Shown one piece after another: positions 17,506-27,274 of a DNA stretch of 64,000 nucleotides. Below the pieces are notes generated by a model. It did no database searches, was not told where the DNA came from, and was given only the letters and a program-made list of their open reading frames with translations. Positions within the stretch are counted from its first letter, which is position 1, and each line of letters begins with the position of its first letter. The DNA comes from Aureimonas endophytica (GTDB taxonomy: Bacteria; Pseudomonadota; Alphaproteobacteria; Rhizobiales; Rhizobiaceae). A program made the translations under genes and the position numbers. Where the stretch lies: positions 1 through 64,000 of the forward strand of contig NZ_BMIQ01000010.1 of NCBI RefSeq assembly GCF_014642635.1, in the 5' to 3' direction.

Positions 17506-18167
17506 ATGGCGCTCGACATCAAGATCTGCGGGTTGAGAACGGAGGCGGCGGTCGCGGCGGCGGCGGCGCGCGGCGCGACGCATGTCGGCTTCATCCATTT
17601 TCCCCGGAGCCCGCGCCATCTCTCCTTGGACGAGATGGCGGCGCTGCGCCCCGCCATCCCGGCGCCGGTGAAGCTCGTCGTCGTTCTGGTCGATCCCGAC
17701 GACGCGCTGGTCGAGGCCGTCGCCAACCGCGTCCGGCCGGACATTCTGCAACTCCACGGCAAGGAGAGCCCGGAGCGCGTCGCGGCGGTGAAGGCGCTGA
17801 GCGGCCTTCCCGTGATGAAGGCGCTTTCCGTCGGCGCGGCGGCGGATCTCCTGGCGGTGCCCCGCTATGCCGGCGCCGCCGACCGCATCCTTCTCGACGC
17901 CAAGCAGCCGAAGGGCTCGGATCTGCCCGGCGGCAACGGCGTCGCCTTCGACTGGGACCTTCTCGCCGGACTCGATCCCGCCCAGCCCTATATCCTGTCG
18001 GGCGGTCTCAATCCCGGCAACGTCGCGGCGGTCCTCGCCCGTCTGGAGCCGGCCGGCATCGATCTGTCCTCCGGGGTCGAGAGCGCCCCCGGCGTCAAGG
18101 ACCTTCGTCTCATCCACGCGCTGTTCGACGCGATCGGCGCGGCCTCTCCTATAGAACGGACCGTCTC

Positions 18168-18171
<4 letters not shown>
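17506..18171 (+). CDS. trpF: Phosphoribosylanthranilate isomerase
   Basis: A 221-residue TIM-barrel enzyme converting PRA to CdRP in tryptophan synthesis. The catalytic Cys motif KICGLRT is at residues 5-11, [13 protein letters not shown] follows, the catalytic-Asp strand [18 protein letters not shown] is near 125, and the phosphate-binding [10 protein letters not shown] and [14 protein letters not shown] are intact. The ATG at 17506 was chosen because it abuts the conserved first strand; an in-frame start at 17410 would overlap the metallopeptidase gene. The stop overlaps the trpB GTG start by 4 bp, so translation is probably coupled. Confidence 0.95.
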
Positions 18172-19388
<1,217 letters not shown>

Positions 19389-19424
19389 CGGCTGGCGCGA
19401 TCCGGCGTTCGGCCCGAAGCTTGA

Positions 19425-19715
19425 ATGGATGCGACCATGGGCAAGACATCCATCCTCATCGACGACGGCATGAAGGCGGACCTCGAACGCGAGGCCGCCC
19501 GGGCCGGGGTCTCGTCGTCCGTCATCGCCGAGCAGGCGATCGGCGCCCTTCTCGAGGCGCGGGCCGCCAAGCGGCAGGCGATCGAGGCGGCGATCGCGGA
19601 TGCCGATAGGGGCGTCTTCGTGTCGCGCGAGGCCATGGACCGCTGGGTGATGTCCTGGGGCACCGATGACGAACTCGAGCCGCCGAAGCCGGACATCGTT
19701 CCGAGCCGCGGATGA
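19425..19715 (+). CDS. Ribbon-helix-helix (CopG/ParD-like) antitoxin
   Basis: A 96-residue probable antitoxin. The N-terminus GKTSILIDDGMKADLEREAARAGVSSSVIAEQAI has the beta-strand plus two-helix layout of ribbon-helix-helix DNA-binding proteins. The C-terminal part (AAIADADRGVFVSREAMDRWVMSWG) is like the toxin-wrapping tail of ParD/RelB-type antitoxins. It should dimerise, repress its own promoter and neutralise the toxin encoded next, whose ATG overlaps this stop by 4 bp. It begins 36 bp after trpB, leaving little room for a separate promoter, so it is probably read with the trp operon. The ATG at 19437 is an alternative start. Confidence 0.8.
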   Translation: MDATMGKTSILIDDGMKADLEREAARAGVSSSVIAEQAIGALLEARAAKRQAIEAAIADADRGVFVSREAMDRWVMSWGTDDELEPPKPDIVPSRG

Positions 19716-19990
19716 TCATCGTCTTCGGGCCGAAGGTCGTCGAGGACCTTCGCTGGTTCAGGGACTATCATTCCGGCGCGGCCGGCAAGGCCATCGAGCG
19801 ATACCTGAGGGCTTTGGACCTGCTCTCGTCCTTTCCTGGCCTCGGCCGTCCCCTCTCGGATCTCGATGCCCGGGAATACGTGATGCCGAAGACGCCGTTT
19901 TCGCTTATCTACCGTGTCGGACCGGACAATATCGAGATACTGAGGGTCTGGGATCAGCGGACGGACCGCGCCCGTCTCTGGATGGGGTGA
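19712..19990 (+). CDS. RelE/ParE-family toxin
   Basis: A 92-residue toxin-like protein of the RelE/ParE superfamily. Family features are KVVEDLRWFRDYH at the N-terminus, the central SSFPGLGRPLSDLDAREYVM segment, and the terminal strands FSLIYRVGPDNIEILRVWDQRTD. The target cannot be told from sequence: RelE-type members cut mRNA, ParE-type members poison gyrase. Paired by an ATGA overlap with the antitoxin upstream. Codons such as ATA and AGG, unusual in the GC-rich neighbours, suggest acquisition. Confidence 0.83.
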   Translation: MIIVFGPKVVEDLRWFRDYHSGAAGKAIERYLRALDLLSSFPGLGRPLSDLDAREYVMPKTPFSLIYRVGPDNIEILRVWDQRTDRARLWMG

Positions 19991-20005
19991 CGGGCGGCCG
20001 GACCT

Positions 20006-20033
20006 TTGACCCGCCAGTCGCGATGCCCTAGCG
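20006..20033 (+). promoter_or_regulatory. Possible internal promoter for trpA
   Basis: TTGACC (20006-20011), then 16 bp, then CTAGCG (20028-20033), 31 bp before the trpA start and behind the toxin gene. The -35 box is good, the -10 box poor. It could keep trpA expressed despite the inserted toxin-antitoxin pair. Confidence 0.3.
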
Positions 20034-20064
20034 AGAGAGTTGTTTCTGTGATGAAAGCCGACGC

Positions 20065-20898
20065 ATGACCTCCCGCATCGACGCCCGCTTCGCCAAGCTG
20101 AAGGCCGAGGGCCGGCCGGCCTTCGTGACCTTCCTCATGGCAGGCGATCCCGATCCCGAGACCGCCTTCGCCATCATGCGCGGCCTGCCGGCGGCGGGGG
20201 CCGACCTGATCGAGCTCGGCATGCCCTTCTCCGATCCGATGGCCGACGGGCCGGCGATCCAGAAGGCGGGCCTGCGGGCGCTGAAGGGCGGCGAGTCGCT
20301 GACGAAGACGCTCGCCACCGTCCGGCGCTTCCGCGAGGAGAACGGCGAGACGCCGATCATCCTCATGGGCTATTTCAACCCGATCTATATCTACGGCGTC
20401 GAGCGCTTTGTCGCGGAGGCGAAGGCGGCCGGCGTCGACGGCCTCATCGTCGTCGACCTGCCGCCCGAGATGGATGACGAGCTCTGCCTGCCGGCGATGC
20501 GCGGCGGCCTCGCCTTCGTGCGCCTCGCGACGCCGACGACGGACGACCGCCGCCTGCCGGCGGTGCTGAAGAACACGTCCGGCTTCGTCTATTACGTCTC
20601 GATCAACGGCATCACCGGCTCGGCGACGCCCGATGCGGGCCGGGTCGGGGCGGCCGTCGCCCGGATCAAGGGCCATACCGACCTGCCGGTCTGCGTCGGC
20701 TTCGGCGTCCGGTCGGCGGAACAGGCCAGGGCGATCGGCACGGCGGCGGATGGCGTCGTGGTCGGCTCGGCGCTGGTCAGCGCGCTGGAGGCGACGCTGG
20801 TCGACGGCCAGGCGGTGCCGGCCACGGCGGAGACGGTTCTTGCCCTGGTGCGCGAGCTCGCCGCCGGCGTGCGGGCGGCCCGCCTTGCCGAAGTCTGA
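20065..20898 (+). CDS. trpA: Tryptophan synthase alpha chain
   Basis: A 277-residue TIM barrel releasing indole from indole-3-glycerol phosphate for TrpB. The catalytic Glu is in [17 protein letters not shown] (about residue 51), the catalytic Asp in [10 protein letters not shown], and the phosphate loops are INGITGSA and [11 protein letters not shown]. The sequence is complete and full length. It is separated from trpB by a toxin-antitoxin pair but keeps orientation and order with accD downstream. Confidence 0.97.
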   Translation: MTSRIDARFAKLKAEGRPAFVTFLMAGDPDPETAFAIMRGLPAAGADLIELGMPFSDPMADGPAIQKAGLRALKGGESLTKTLATVRRFREENGETPIILMGYFNPIYIYGVERFVAEAKAAGVDGLIVVDLPPEMDDELCLPAMRGGLAFVRLATPTTDDRRLPAVLKNTSGFVYYVSINGITGSATPDAGRVGAAVARIKGHTDLPVCVGFGVRSAEQARAIGTAADGVVVGSALVSALEATLVDGQAVPATAETVLALVRELAAGVRAARLAEV

Positions 20899-20945
20899 AT
20901 TAAAGGCCATCTGAGCCACGGCACCGATCGATTGGATTTCGAGCC

Positions 20946-21869
20946 TTGAACTGGATCACCAACTACGTCCGCCCGAAGATCACCAGCCTCCTCACCCGCA
21001 CGGAGGTGCCGGAGAATCTGTGGATCAAGTGCCCCGAGACCGGGGAGATGGTGTTCCACAAGGATCTGGAAGCCAATCAATGGGTCATCCCGACCTCCGG
21101 CCACCATATGCGCATCAGCGCGAAGGAGCGGCTGAAGTTCTTCTTCGACGATGGCGAGTTCCATACGGTCGAATTGAAGAAGGTGGCGATCGATCCGCTG
21201 AAGTTCCGCGACGAGCGGCGCTACGTCGATCGGCTGAAGGACAATAAGACCAAGACGGGCCTGGAGGATTCGGTCCTCGTCGCGCGCGGCGCCATCGAGG
21301 GGCTCGGCATCGTCGCGGCGGTGCAGGACTTCGCCTTCATGGGCGGCTCGCTCGGCATGGCGGCGGGCGAGGCGATCGTCACGGCGGCGGAAAGCGCGGT
21401 CGAGCGGCGCCGGCCGCTGGTGCTCTTCGCCGGGTCCGGCGGCGCGCGCATGCAGGAGGGCATCCTGTCCTTGATGCAGTTGCCGCGCACCACGGTGGCG
21501 GTGGAAATGGTGAAGGAGGCGGGGCTTCCCTATATCGTCGTCCTCACCAATCCGACGACCGGCGGTGTCACCGCCTCCTATGCGATGCTGGGCGACGTCC
21601 ATATCGCCGAGCCGGGCGCCCTGATCGGCTTCGCCGGCCAGCGCGTCATCGAGCAGACCATCCGCGAGAAGCTCCCCGAGGGCTTCCAGCGCGCCGAATA
21701 TCTGATGGAACACGGCATGGTGGACATGGTCGTCCATCGCCACGAGCTGAAATCGACCATCGCGCGCCTTCTGAAAATCATGATGAAGCAGCCGGCCGTC
21801 GCCGCCCAGCCGGCGGCGGCGAGCGCGGTCGAAGCGCATACGGCCGCCCTGGCCGACGCCGCCGAGTGA
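20946..21869 (+). CDS. accD: Acetyl-CoA carboxylase carboxyltransferase subunit beta
   Basis: A 307-residue subunit that, with AccA, transfers the carboxyl group from biotin to acetyl-CoA to make malonyl-CoA. Carboxyltransferase blocks present include [52 protein letters not shown] and [13 protein letters not shown]. The N-terminal zinc finger of E. coli AccD is degenerate: only the first Cys remains ([10 protein letters not shown]) and the second pair reads [10 protein letters not shown] recall the same loss in other rhizobial AccD. The start is a TTG at 20946 giving [12 protein letters not shown]. The stop overlaps the folC GTG by 4 bp. Confidence 0.96.
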   Translation: MNWITNYVRPKITSLLTRTEVPENLWIKCPETGEMVFHKDLEANQWVIPTSGHHMRISAKERLKFFFDDGEFHTVELKKVAIDPLKFRDERRYVDRLKDNKTKTGLEDSVLVARGAIEGLGIVAAVQDFAFMGGSLGMAAGEAIVTAAESAVERRRPLVLFAGSGGARMQEGILSLMQLPRTTVAVEMVKEAGLPYIVVLTNPTTGGVTASYAMLGDVHIAEPGALIGFAGQRVIEQTIREKLPEGFQRAEYLMEHGMVDMVVHRHELKSTIARLLKIMMKQPAVAAQPAAASAVEAHTAALADAAE

Positions 21870-23212
21870 TCGGTCCCGACGCGGCGGGGCGCCTGACGGC
21901 CGCCGCCATCGACGCCCTCGCGCTGAAGCATCCGAAGGGCTTCGACCTGTCGCTGGAGCGCATCCGGCGTCTGCTCGAACGGCTCGGCGAGCCGCATCGC
22001 CGCCTGCCGCCGGTGATCCATGTCGCCGGCACCAATGGCAAGGGCTCGACCGTCGCCCATATGCGCGCGATCCTCGAAGCCACCGGCCGGGCGGTGCATG
22101 TCCATACCTCGCCGCATCTCGTCGACTGGCGCGAGCGCTTCCGCCTCGGCGTCGCCGGCGGTCGGGGGCGCCTCGTCGCGGACGAGCGCCTGGCCGAGAC
22201 GATCGGGCGCGTCGTCGCGGCCAATCGCGACGAGCCGATCACCATCTTCGAGATCCTGACGGCGGCCATGTTCCTGCTCTTCGCCGAGGAGCCGGCCGAC
22301 GTCGCCCTGATCGAGGTCGGCCTCGGCGGCCGGCTCGACGCGACGAACGTGATCGAGCACCCGGCGGCGAGCGTCATCACCACGGTCTCGCTCGACCATC
22401 AGGCCTATCTCGGCGAGACGGTCGAGGCGATCGCCGGCGAGAAGGCGGGCATCGTCAAGCGCGGCGCGCCGGTGGTGATCGGCCAGCAGGGCGACCGGGG
22501 CGCGGCGGAGGTGCTCGTGCGCGCGGCCCGGCGCAGCCTCGCTCAGGTCGCCGTCTATGGCGAGGATTTCCTCGGTTTCGAGGAGCATCGCCGCCTCCTC
22601 TATCAGGACGGGGAGGGACTTCTCGACCTGCCTCTGTCCCGGCTGCCGGGGCGGCACCAGATCGCCAATGCCGCGACCGCCATCGCGGCCCTGCGGCTCG
22701 CCGGCTTCGCGCCGGCCGAGACGGCGATCGCGCGGGGTCTCGCCGAGGTCGAATGGCCAGCGCGCCTGCAACGCATCCAGAGCGGCCCGCTGCTCGCGGC
22801 GGCGCTGCCGGGAAGCGAACTCTGGCTCGACGGCGGCCACAATCCCGGCGCCGGCGCGGCCATCGCCGAGGTGATCGCCGATATGGAGGAGCGCGTGCCG
22901 CGCCCGCTCGTGCTCGTCGCCGGAATGCTCTCAACCAAGGACCCGGTCGGCTTCTTCGCGCCCTTCGCCGGCATCGCGCGCCGCGTCCTCACCGTGCCGA
23001 TCCAGAGCTCCGATGCCGGCCTCGCGCCCGCCGATCTGGCGGAGGCGGCACGGCGGGCGGGCCTCGCCGCCGAGCCGGTCGCCGAGGGTGTGGAAGCGGC
23101 GATCCGCCGCGCCTGCGAGGGGCTGGAGGGGGCGCCTCCTCGCCTCCTCGTCTGCGGCTCGCTCTATCTTGCGGGCGAGGTCCTGGCGCTGAGCGGCCTC
23201 GCGCCGACCTGA
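21866..23212 (+). CDS. folC: Bifunctional folylpolyglutamate/dihydrofolate synthase
   Basis: A 448-residue Mur-ligase-family enzyme adding glutamate to dihydropteroate and folates. The ATP loop [14 protein letters not shown] is near residue 53; [31 protein letters not shown] and SLDHQAYLG are diagnostic, as is [10 protein letters not shown] in the C-terminal domain. It starts with GTG overlapping accD, a common alphaproteobacterial arrangement. It ends convergent with trxA, the two sharing a bidirectional hairpin. Confidence 0.95.
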   Translation: MIGPDAAGRLTAAAIDALALKHPKGFDLSLERIRRLLERLGEPHRRLPPVIHVAGTNGKGSTVAHMRAILEATGRAVHVHTSPHLVDWRERFRLGVAGGRGRLVADERLAETIGRVVAANRDEPITIFEILTAAMFLLFAEEPADVALIEVGLGGRLDATNVIEHPAASVITTVSLDHQAYLGETVEAIAGEKAGIVKRGAPVVIGQQGDRGAAEVLVRAARRSLAQVAVYGEDFLGFEEHRRLLYQDGEGLLDLPLSRLPGRHQIANAATAIAALRLAGFAPAETAIARGLAEVEWPARLQRIQSGPLLAAALPGSELWLDGGHNPGAGAAIAEVIADMEERVPRPLVLVAGMLSTKDPVGFFAPFAGIARRVLTVPIQSSDAGLAPADLAEAARRAGLAAEPVAEGVEAAIRRACEGLEGAPPRLLVCGSLYLAGEVLALSGLAPT

Positions 23213-23249
23213 CGCCCGCCGCTTCGTCGGCATGATTCTCGACATGCGA

Positions 23250-23276
23250 AAGCCCGGCGCCTAGGGCGCCGGGCTT
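23250..23276 (-). terminator. Bidirectional hairpin between convergent folC and trxA
   Basis: A 12-bp perfect stem (aagcccggcgcc 23250-23261 with ggcgccgggctt 23265-23276) has a 3-nt loop. On the minus strand it is followed by TTTCG, so it best serves as the trxA terminator. Confidence 0.7.
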
Positions 23277-23303
23277 GGCAATGGTGCAGCGAGAGCCGGG
23301 CGA

Positions 23304-23573
23304 TCAGGCGGCCGACTGCTTGATCCAGTCGACCAGCTTCGACTTCGCCGCCGCGCCGATCATCGTGTCGGCATGCTCGCCGTTCTTGAAGATCATCAGC
23401 GTCGGGATCGAGCGCACGCCGAACTGCGCGGCGAGATCCGGGTTCTCGTCGATATTGACCTTGGCGATCTGCACGCCGTCCATCTCCTCGGAGATTTCCT
23501 CGAGGCCGACCGGTTTGCCGGCGTCCAGGACGTCGGTCTGGAAATTGCTGGAATCGACTTTCATCGTGGCCAT
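23304..23573 (-). CDS. trxA: Thioredoxin TrxA lacking the active-site segment (in-frame internal deletion)
   Basis: By position (beside addAB and folC) and sequence this is the housekeeping thioredoxin, but it is 89 residues instead of about 107. [22 protein letters not shown] joins directly to [11 protein letters not shown], where rhizobial thioredoxins have about 17 more residues containing the WCGPC redox motif and strand beta-2. The junction is at 23505-23510. The rest is normal: [30 protein letters not shown] keeps the cis-Pro loop. There is no Cys at all, so it cannot act as a disulfide reductase. Reading frame and ribosome site are intact. It may be a real mutation (with another thioredoxin elsewhere), a recruited binding protein, or an assembly error. 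Confidence 0.9.
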   Translation of the reverse strand: MATMKVDSSNFQTDVLDAGKPVGLEEISEEMDGVQIAKVNIDENPDLAAQFGVRSIPTLMIFKNGEHADTMIGAAAKSKLVDWIKQSAA

Positions 23574-23626
23574 GGAAGGCTCCTGAGATGTTTCGAGGCT
23601 AGAGGTAGAAGCGGCGAGGGGTGAAA

Positions 23627-26600
23627 TCAAGCAAGCGCGTCACCCTGTGAACGCCCTGTTTCCGAACGCGATCGCAGGGCGCGCCGGCGCAGCGCCTCCT
23701 CCATCGCGGCGGGTGACAGTTCCACGAGACGCGGCGCCTCGGTGAAGAGCACGGCGGCGCGCACCGTCCGGCCCGGATAGATCGGCTGGACGAGGCGGCG
23801 ATAGAGCGCGAGCTGCAGCACGAAGGGCGCCGGGATCTCGTCGGCGCGCTCCGGCACCGGCCGGCTCGTCTTGTAGTCGACGATCAGCACCTCGTCGCCG
23901 GTGGCCGCGATCCGATCGATCGTGCCGGAGACCGCATAGCTCGCGTCGCCGAGTTCCAGCGTGCCGGACAGCGAGACTTCCGCCCGGCTGCCGGGGGCGA
24001 AGGCGGCGGCGAAGGCGGGATCGGCCAGCACCTTCAGCGCGGTGCGCAAGAGGCGGCTGCGCTCCTCGGCCGGCAGTTCGCCGAGCGTGCGTTCGAGATA
24101 GGCCTCGGCGCCGGCCTCCCGCTCCGCTTCGGCGAGATCGGGAAGGACCTGGAGCAGCCGGTGCATGGCGATGCCGGTGCGGATCGCCAGCGACGGCCCG
24201 GCCGGCCCTCCGAGCACTGGCGAGGCCGTGGCGGGACCCTCGTCATCGGCGGCAAGCTCGTCGTCGGCCATTTCCAGCCGGTGCGCGCCGCCGGCGGTGG
24301 AGGGCGAGAGCGGACGCGGCGCCAGCGGCTCCGCCGGCAGCGGGCGAAGGTCGATCGCGCGACGCGGCCGCTTCGCCTCGGCGGGCTTCTGCGTCTCGGT
24401 CGTGAACGTCGGCAAGGCGCCGAGCCGCCAGCCCACGACCTCGCCCTCCGCGTCGGTCAGCTCCTCGGCTTCCGGTGCCAGCGCCGCCTGGACGCGGCTC
24501 AGCCAGCTCTCCTCGTGCGGGCCGCGAATGCCGGCGGTGCCGCAGACCACCAGCCGGTCGGCGGCGCGCGTCATGCCGACATAGAGGAGGCGGCGATATT
24601 CCTCGCCGGCCAGCCGCTTCTCCTCGTCGCGCAAGGCCCGCACCGCGCCGTTCTCCAGCGCCTTGTCGGCCCGCCAGAGAAAGCCCGGCGCCTGGCCGGG
24701 CGCGAGGCCCGGCATGTCGGTCCAGCGCATCAGGCGCGCCCCATGGGCATGGCTGAAGGGCGCCGAGCCGGGATCGACCAGAAAGACCACCGGCGCCTCG
24801 AGACCCTTCGAGGCATGGACGGTCATGATCCGCACCTCGCTGCGGCCATGCTCCATCTCGCGCTTGATCTCCGGCGGTGCGGCGCAGAGATCGGCGAGAA
24901 AGGCGTCGAGGCCGGAGCGCCCGTCCTCTTCCGCCGCCAGCGCCAGATCGAGAAAGGCGTCGATCACCTCGCCGGCATCGCTGCCGAGCCGGCCGGTGAG
25001 AAGCGCGCGGCCCTCTTCCGGCCCGAGGACGCGCGAATAGAAGGAGAAGACGCCGGCAAAGCCGGCCCGGGCGCGCAGCTCCTCCAGGCGCGTATAGGCC
25101 TCCCGCGCCCTGGCGAGGAAGGCGCCGCGCGCCGCCTGCGGCAGGCAGTCCGGCACGAGGCTCGCGCCCTTGCGTCCCGCGAGATTGCGCAGCGCGGCAT
25201 AGAGGCCGATATGCTCGTCCTTGCCGTCGCGCGACAGAGCGAGCGCCATCAACTCGGCCTCGGCGAAGCCGAAGAGCGGGCTCTTCAGGCAGGCGGCGAG
25301 CGACAGCTCGTCCTCGATATTGGCGACGGCATGGCCGAGCGCCATCAGGTCCTGCACCGCGATATGGTCGGTGAGGACGAGGCGGTCGGCGCCCGCGACG
25401 GGAATGGCGATGTCCTTCGCCCGGAGTGCCTTGGCCATGGCGCCGACGAAGGCGGAGCGCTTGCGCACCAGGACGAGAACGTCGCCCGGCGTCATCGGAT
25501 GCCAGCCGTTGCGGTCGCGCACCGGCGTGCCGAGCCAGGCCTTGATCTGGAGGGCGATGCGCCGGGCGAGGCGGTTCGAGGGCGAGGACTCGGGCTCGGC
25601 GTCGATCGGCTGGCGCCAGTCCTCCGGCTCCGTCACCACGCTGGCGGAGACCGCCGGCCAGACCTCCACGAGGCCGGGATCGGTGCCCCGCGCCGTCTCG
25701 TGCACCGGGGCGAGGCCTTCGGAGGAGAGGCCGCCCCGGTTCGCGGGATCGGCGAAGACATGGTCCACCGCCTGGAGAATGGTGGCGGCCGAGCGGAAGG
25801 ACTGGTGCAGGCGCCGCTCGCTGAAGGGCATGCCGGCGGCCTCGGCCCGCTGGCGCAGCCGCCGCCGCTCCTCCGCGAAGCGCAAAGGCGAGGCACCCTG
25901 GAAGGAATAGATCGACTGCTTCTCGTCGCCGACGGCGAAGACGGTGCGCGGCGCCCCGCGCGCCGAGGCGCCGACGAAGAACTCGTCGACCAGCGCGTTC
26001 ATCACCTGCCACTGGCGCGGGCTCGTGTCCTGCGCCTCGTCGATCAGCACATGGTCGATGCCCTGGTCGAGCTTGTAATGCACCCAGGCCGCCGCTTCCG
26101 AGCGCGACAGGAGATCGGCGGTGCGCACCACCAGATCCTCGAAGTCTAGCCGGCCGCGCCGCCGCTTCAGGACGGCATAGTCCTCCTCCAGCCGGTCGGC
26201 GATGACGAGCGCGGCGCGGCTCGCCCGGAACAGCTTCAGCGAGGCGAGGGCCTCGTCCAGCTTGCCGATCTGCCGGGCGAGGGCGGCGAGGCGCTCCGCG
26301 AAGTCCTCGTGGAACTCGGCCACCGCCTTCGTCGCGACGCCGCCGGGCTTGCGCGGCTCGCCCTTCTGCGTGAAGGCGATTTCCCGCAGCGCTTCGAGCC
26401 GCGCCCTCGGCCCCGGCGCGGTCTCCACCGCTTCGAGATGGGCGAGAAGGGCCTTGTCCGTCGCCTTGGTGCTCGTCGCGGCGACGGCGGCGAGGCTTTG
26501 CCGGAAGGGCGCGTCGAAGCCGGCGACGGGATCGAGACCGGCCGCGAGGAGGCCGTCCTCCGTCTCGTCGCCCTTGAGGCCGAGGCTCGCGGCGAGCCGG

Positions 26601-27274
26601 GCGACGGCGGCTTCCAGCCCGCCCGCCTCCTCGACATGGCGGCGCAGCGCGTCGCGCTTGGCGACGATCTCCCCGATCAGGCCGTCGAGCCCCCATTCGC
26701 CGCCGAAGCTCAGCACCTCGGCGAAGCTTTCGGCGAGCGCGGCGCGCTCGGCCGGCGGATGGCCGTCGCCGGTGACAAGCCGGCGCCGCGCCTCGCCGAG
26801 CAGGAGCCGGCTTTCCTTGTCGTCCATCACCTCGAAATGGCCGGCGACATTGGCCTCCAGCGGGAACTGGTGGAGGATCGCCTCGCAGAAGGCGTGGATC
26901 GTCTGGATCTTCAGGCCGCCCGGCGTTTCCAGCGCTTCGGCAAAGAGGCGGCGCGCCCGCCGCCGCTCGTCGGGCGAGACGGCGCGGCCGAAGAGGCGCT
27001 TCAGCTCGGTGTCGAGCGCCTCCTGCGGCGCCGTGGTCCAGCGCGACAGGCGGTCGAAGACGCGGGTCGACATCTCGGCCGCCGCCGCCTTCGTATAGGT
27101 GAGGCAGAGGATCTTGGCAGGCTCGGCGCCCGACAGGAGCAGGCGCACGACGCGCTCGGTGAGGACATGCGTCTTGCCGGACCCGGCATTGGCGGCGACG
27201 ATCACCGAACTCGTGGGATCGGAGGCGCCGAGCTGGGCCTCGCGGGTGGCGTCCGAAACGGTGAGCGCGCTCAT
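23627..27274 (-). CDS. addA: Double-strand break repair helicase-nuclease AddA
   Basis: A 1215-residue UvrD-type helicase with a C-terminal RecB-like nuclease; with AddB it resects double-strand breaks for RecA. Walker A is in [16 protein letters not shown] (about residue 30), Walker B in [17 protein letters not shown], then [35 protein letters not shown] and [13 protein letters not shown]. The nuclease motif [13 protein letters not shown] is near the C-terminus. The ATG at 27274 overlaps the addB stop by 4 bp; longer in-frame extensions belong to addB. trxA begins 53 bp downstream. Confidence 0.95.
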   Translation of the reverse strand: MSALTVSDATREAQLGASDPTSSVIVAANAGSGKTHVLTERVVRLLLSGAEPAKILCLTYTKAAAAEMSTRVFDRLSRWTTAPQEALDTELKRLFGRAVSPDERRRARRLFAEALETPGGLKIQTIHAFCEAILHQFPLEANVAGHFEVMDDKESRLLLGEARRRLVTGDGHPPAERAALAESFAEVLSFGGEWGLDGLIGEIVAKRDALRRHVEEAGGLEAAVARLAASLGLKGDETEDGLLAAGLDPVAGFDAPFRQSLAAVAATSTKATDKALLAHLEAVETAPGPRARLEALREIAFTQKGEPRKPGGVATKAVAEFHEDFAERLAALARQIGKLDEALASLKLFRASRAALVIADRLEEDYAVLKRRRGRLDFEDLVVRTADLLSRSEAAAWVHYKLDQGIDHVLIDEAQDTSPRQWQVMNALVDEFFVGASARGAPRTVFAVGDEKQSIYSFQGASPLRFAEERRRLRQRAEAAGMPFSERRLHQSFRSAATILQAVDHVFADPANRGGLSSEGLAPVHETARGTDPGLVEVWPAVSASVVTEPEDWRQPIDAEPESSPSNRLARRIALQIKAWLGTPVRDRNGWHPMTPGDVLVLVRKRSAFVGAMAKALRAKDIAIPVAGADRLVLTDHIAVQDLMALGHAVANIEDELSLAACLKSPLFGFAEAELMALALSRDGKDEHIGLYAALRNLAGRKGASLVPDCLPQAARGAFLARAREAYTRLEELRARAGFAGVFSFYSRVLGPEEGRALLTGRLGSDAGEVIDAFLDLALAAEEDGRSGLDAFLADLCAAPPEIKREMEHGRSEVRIMTVHASKGLEAPVVFLVDPGSAPFSHAHGARLMRWTDMPGLAPGQAPGFLWRADKALENGAVRALRDEEKRLAGEEYRRLLYVGMTRAADRLVVCGTAGIRGPHEESWLSRVQAALAPEAEELTDAEGEVVGWRLGALPTFTTETQKPAEAKRPRRAIDLRPLPAEPLAPRPLSPSTAGGAHRLEMADDELAADDEGPATASPVLGGPAGPSLAIRTGIAMHRLLQVLPDLAEAEREAGAEAYLERTLGELPAEERSRLLRTALKVLADPAFAAAFAPGSRAEVSLSGTLELGDASYAVSGTIDRIAATGDEVLIVDYKTSRPVPERADEIPAPFVLQLALYRRLVQPIYPGRTVRAAVLFTEAPRLVELSPAAMEEALRRRALRSRSETGRSQGDALA

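Noticed and set aside
23224-23276. A second small gene between folC and trxA
   Set aside because: The space holds only the bidirectional hairpin; frames there are too short and lack ribosome sites.
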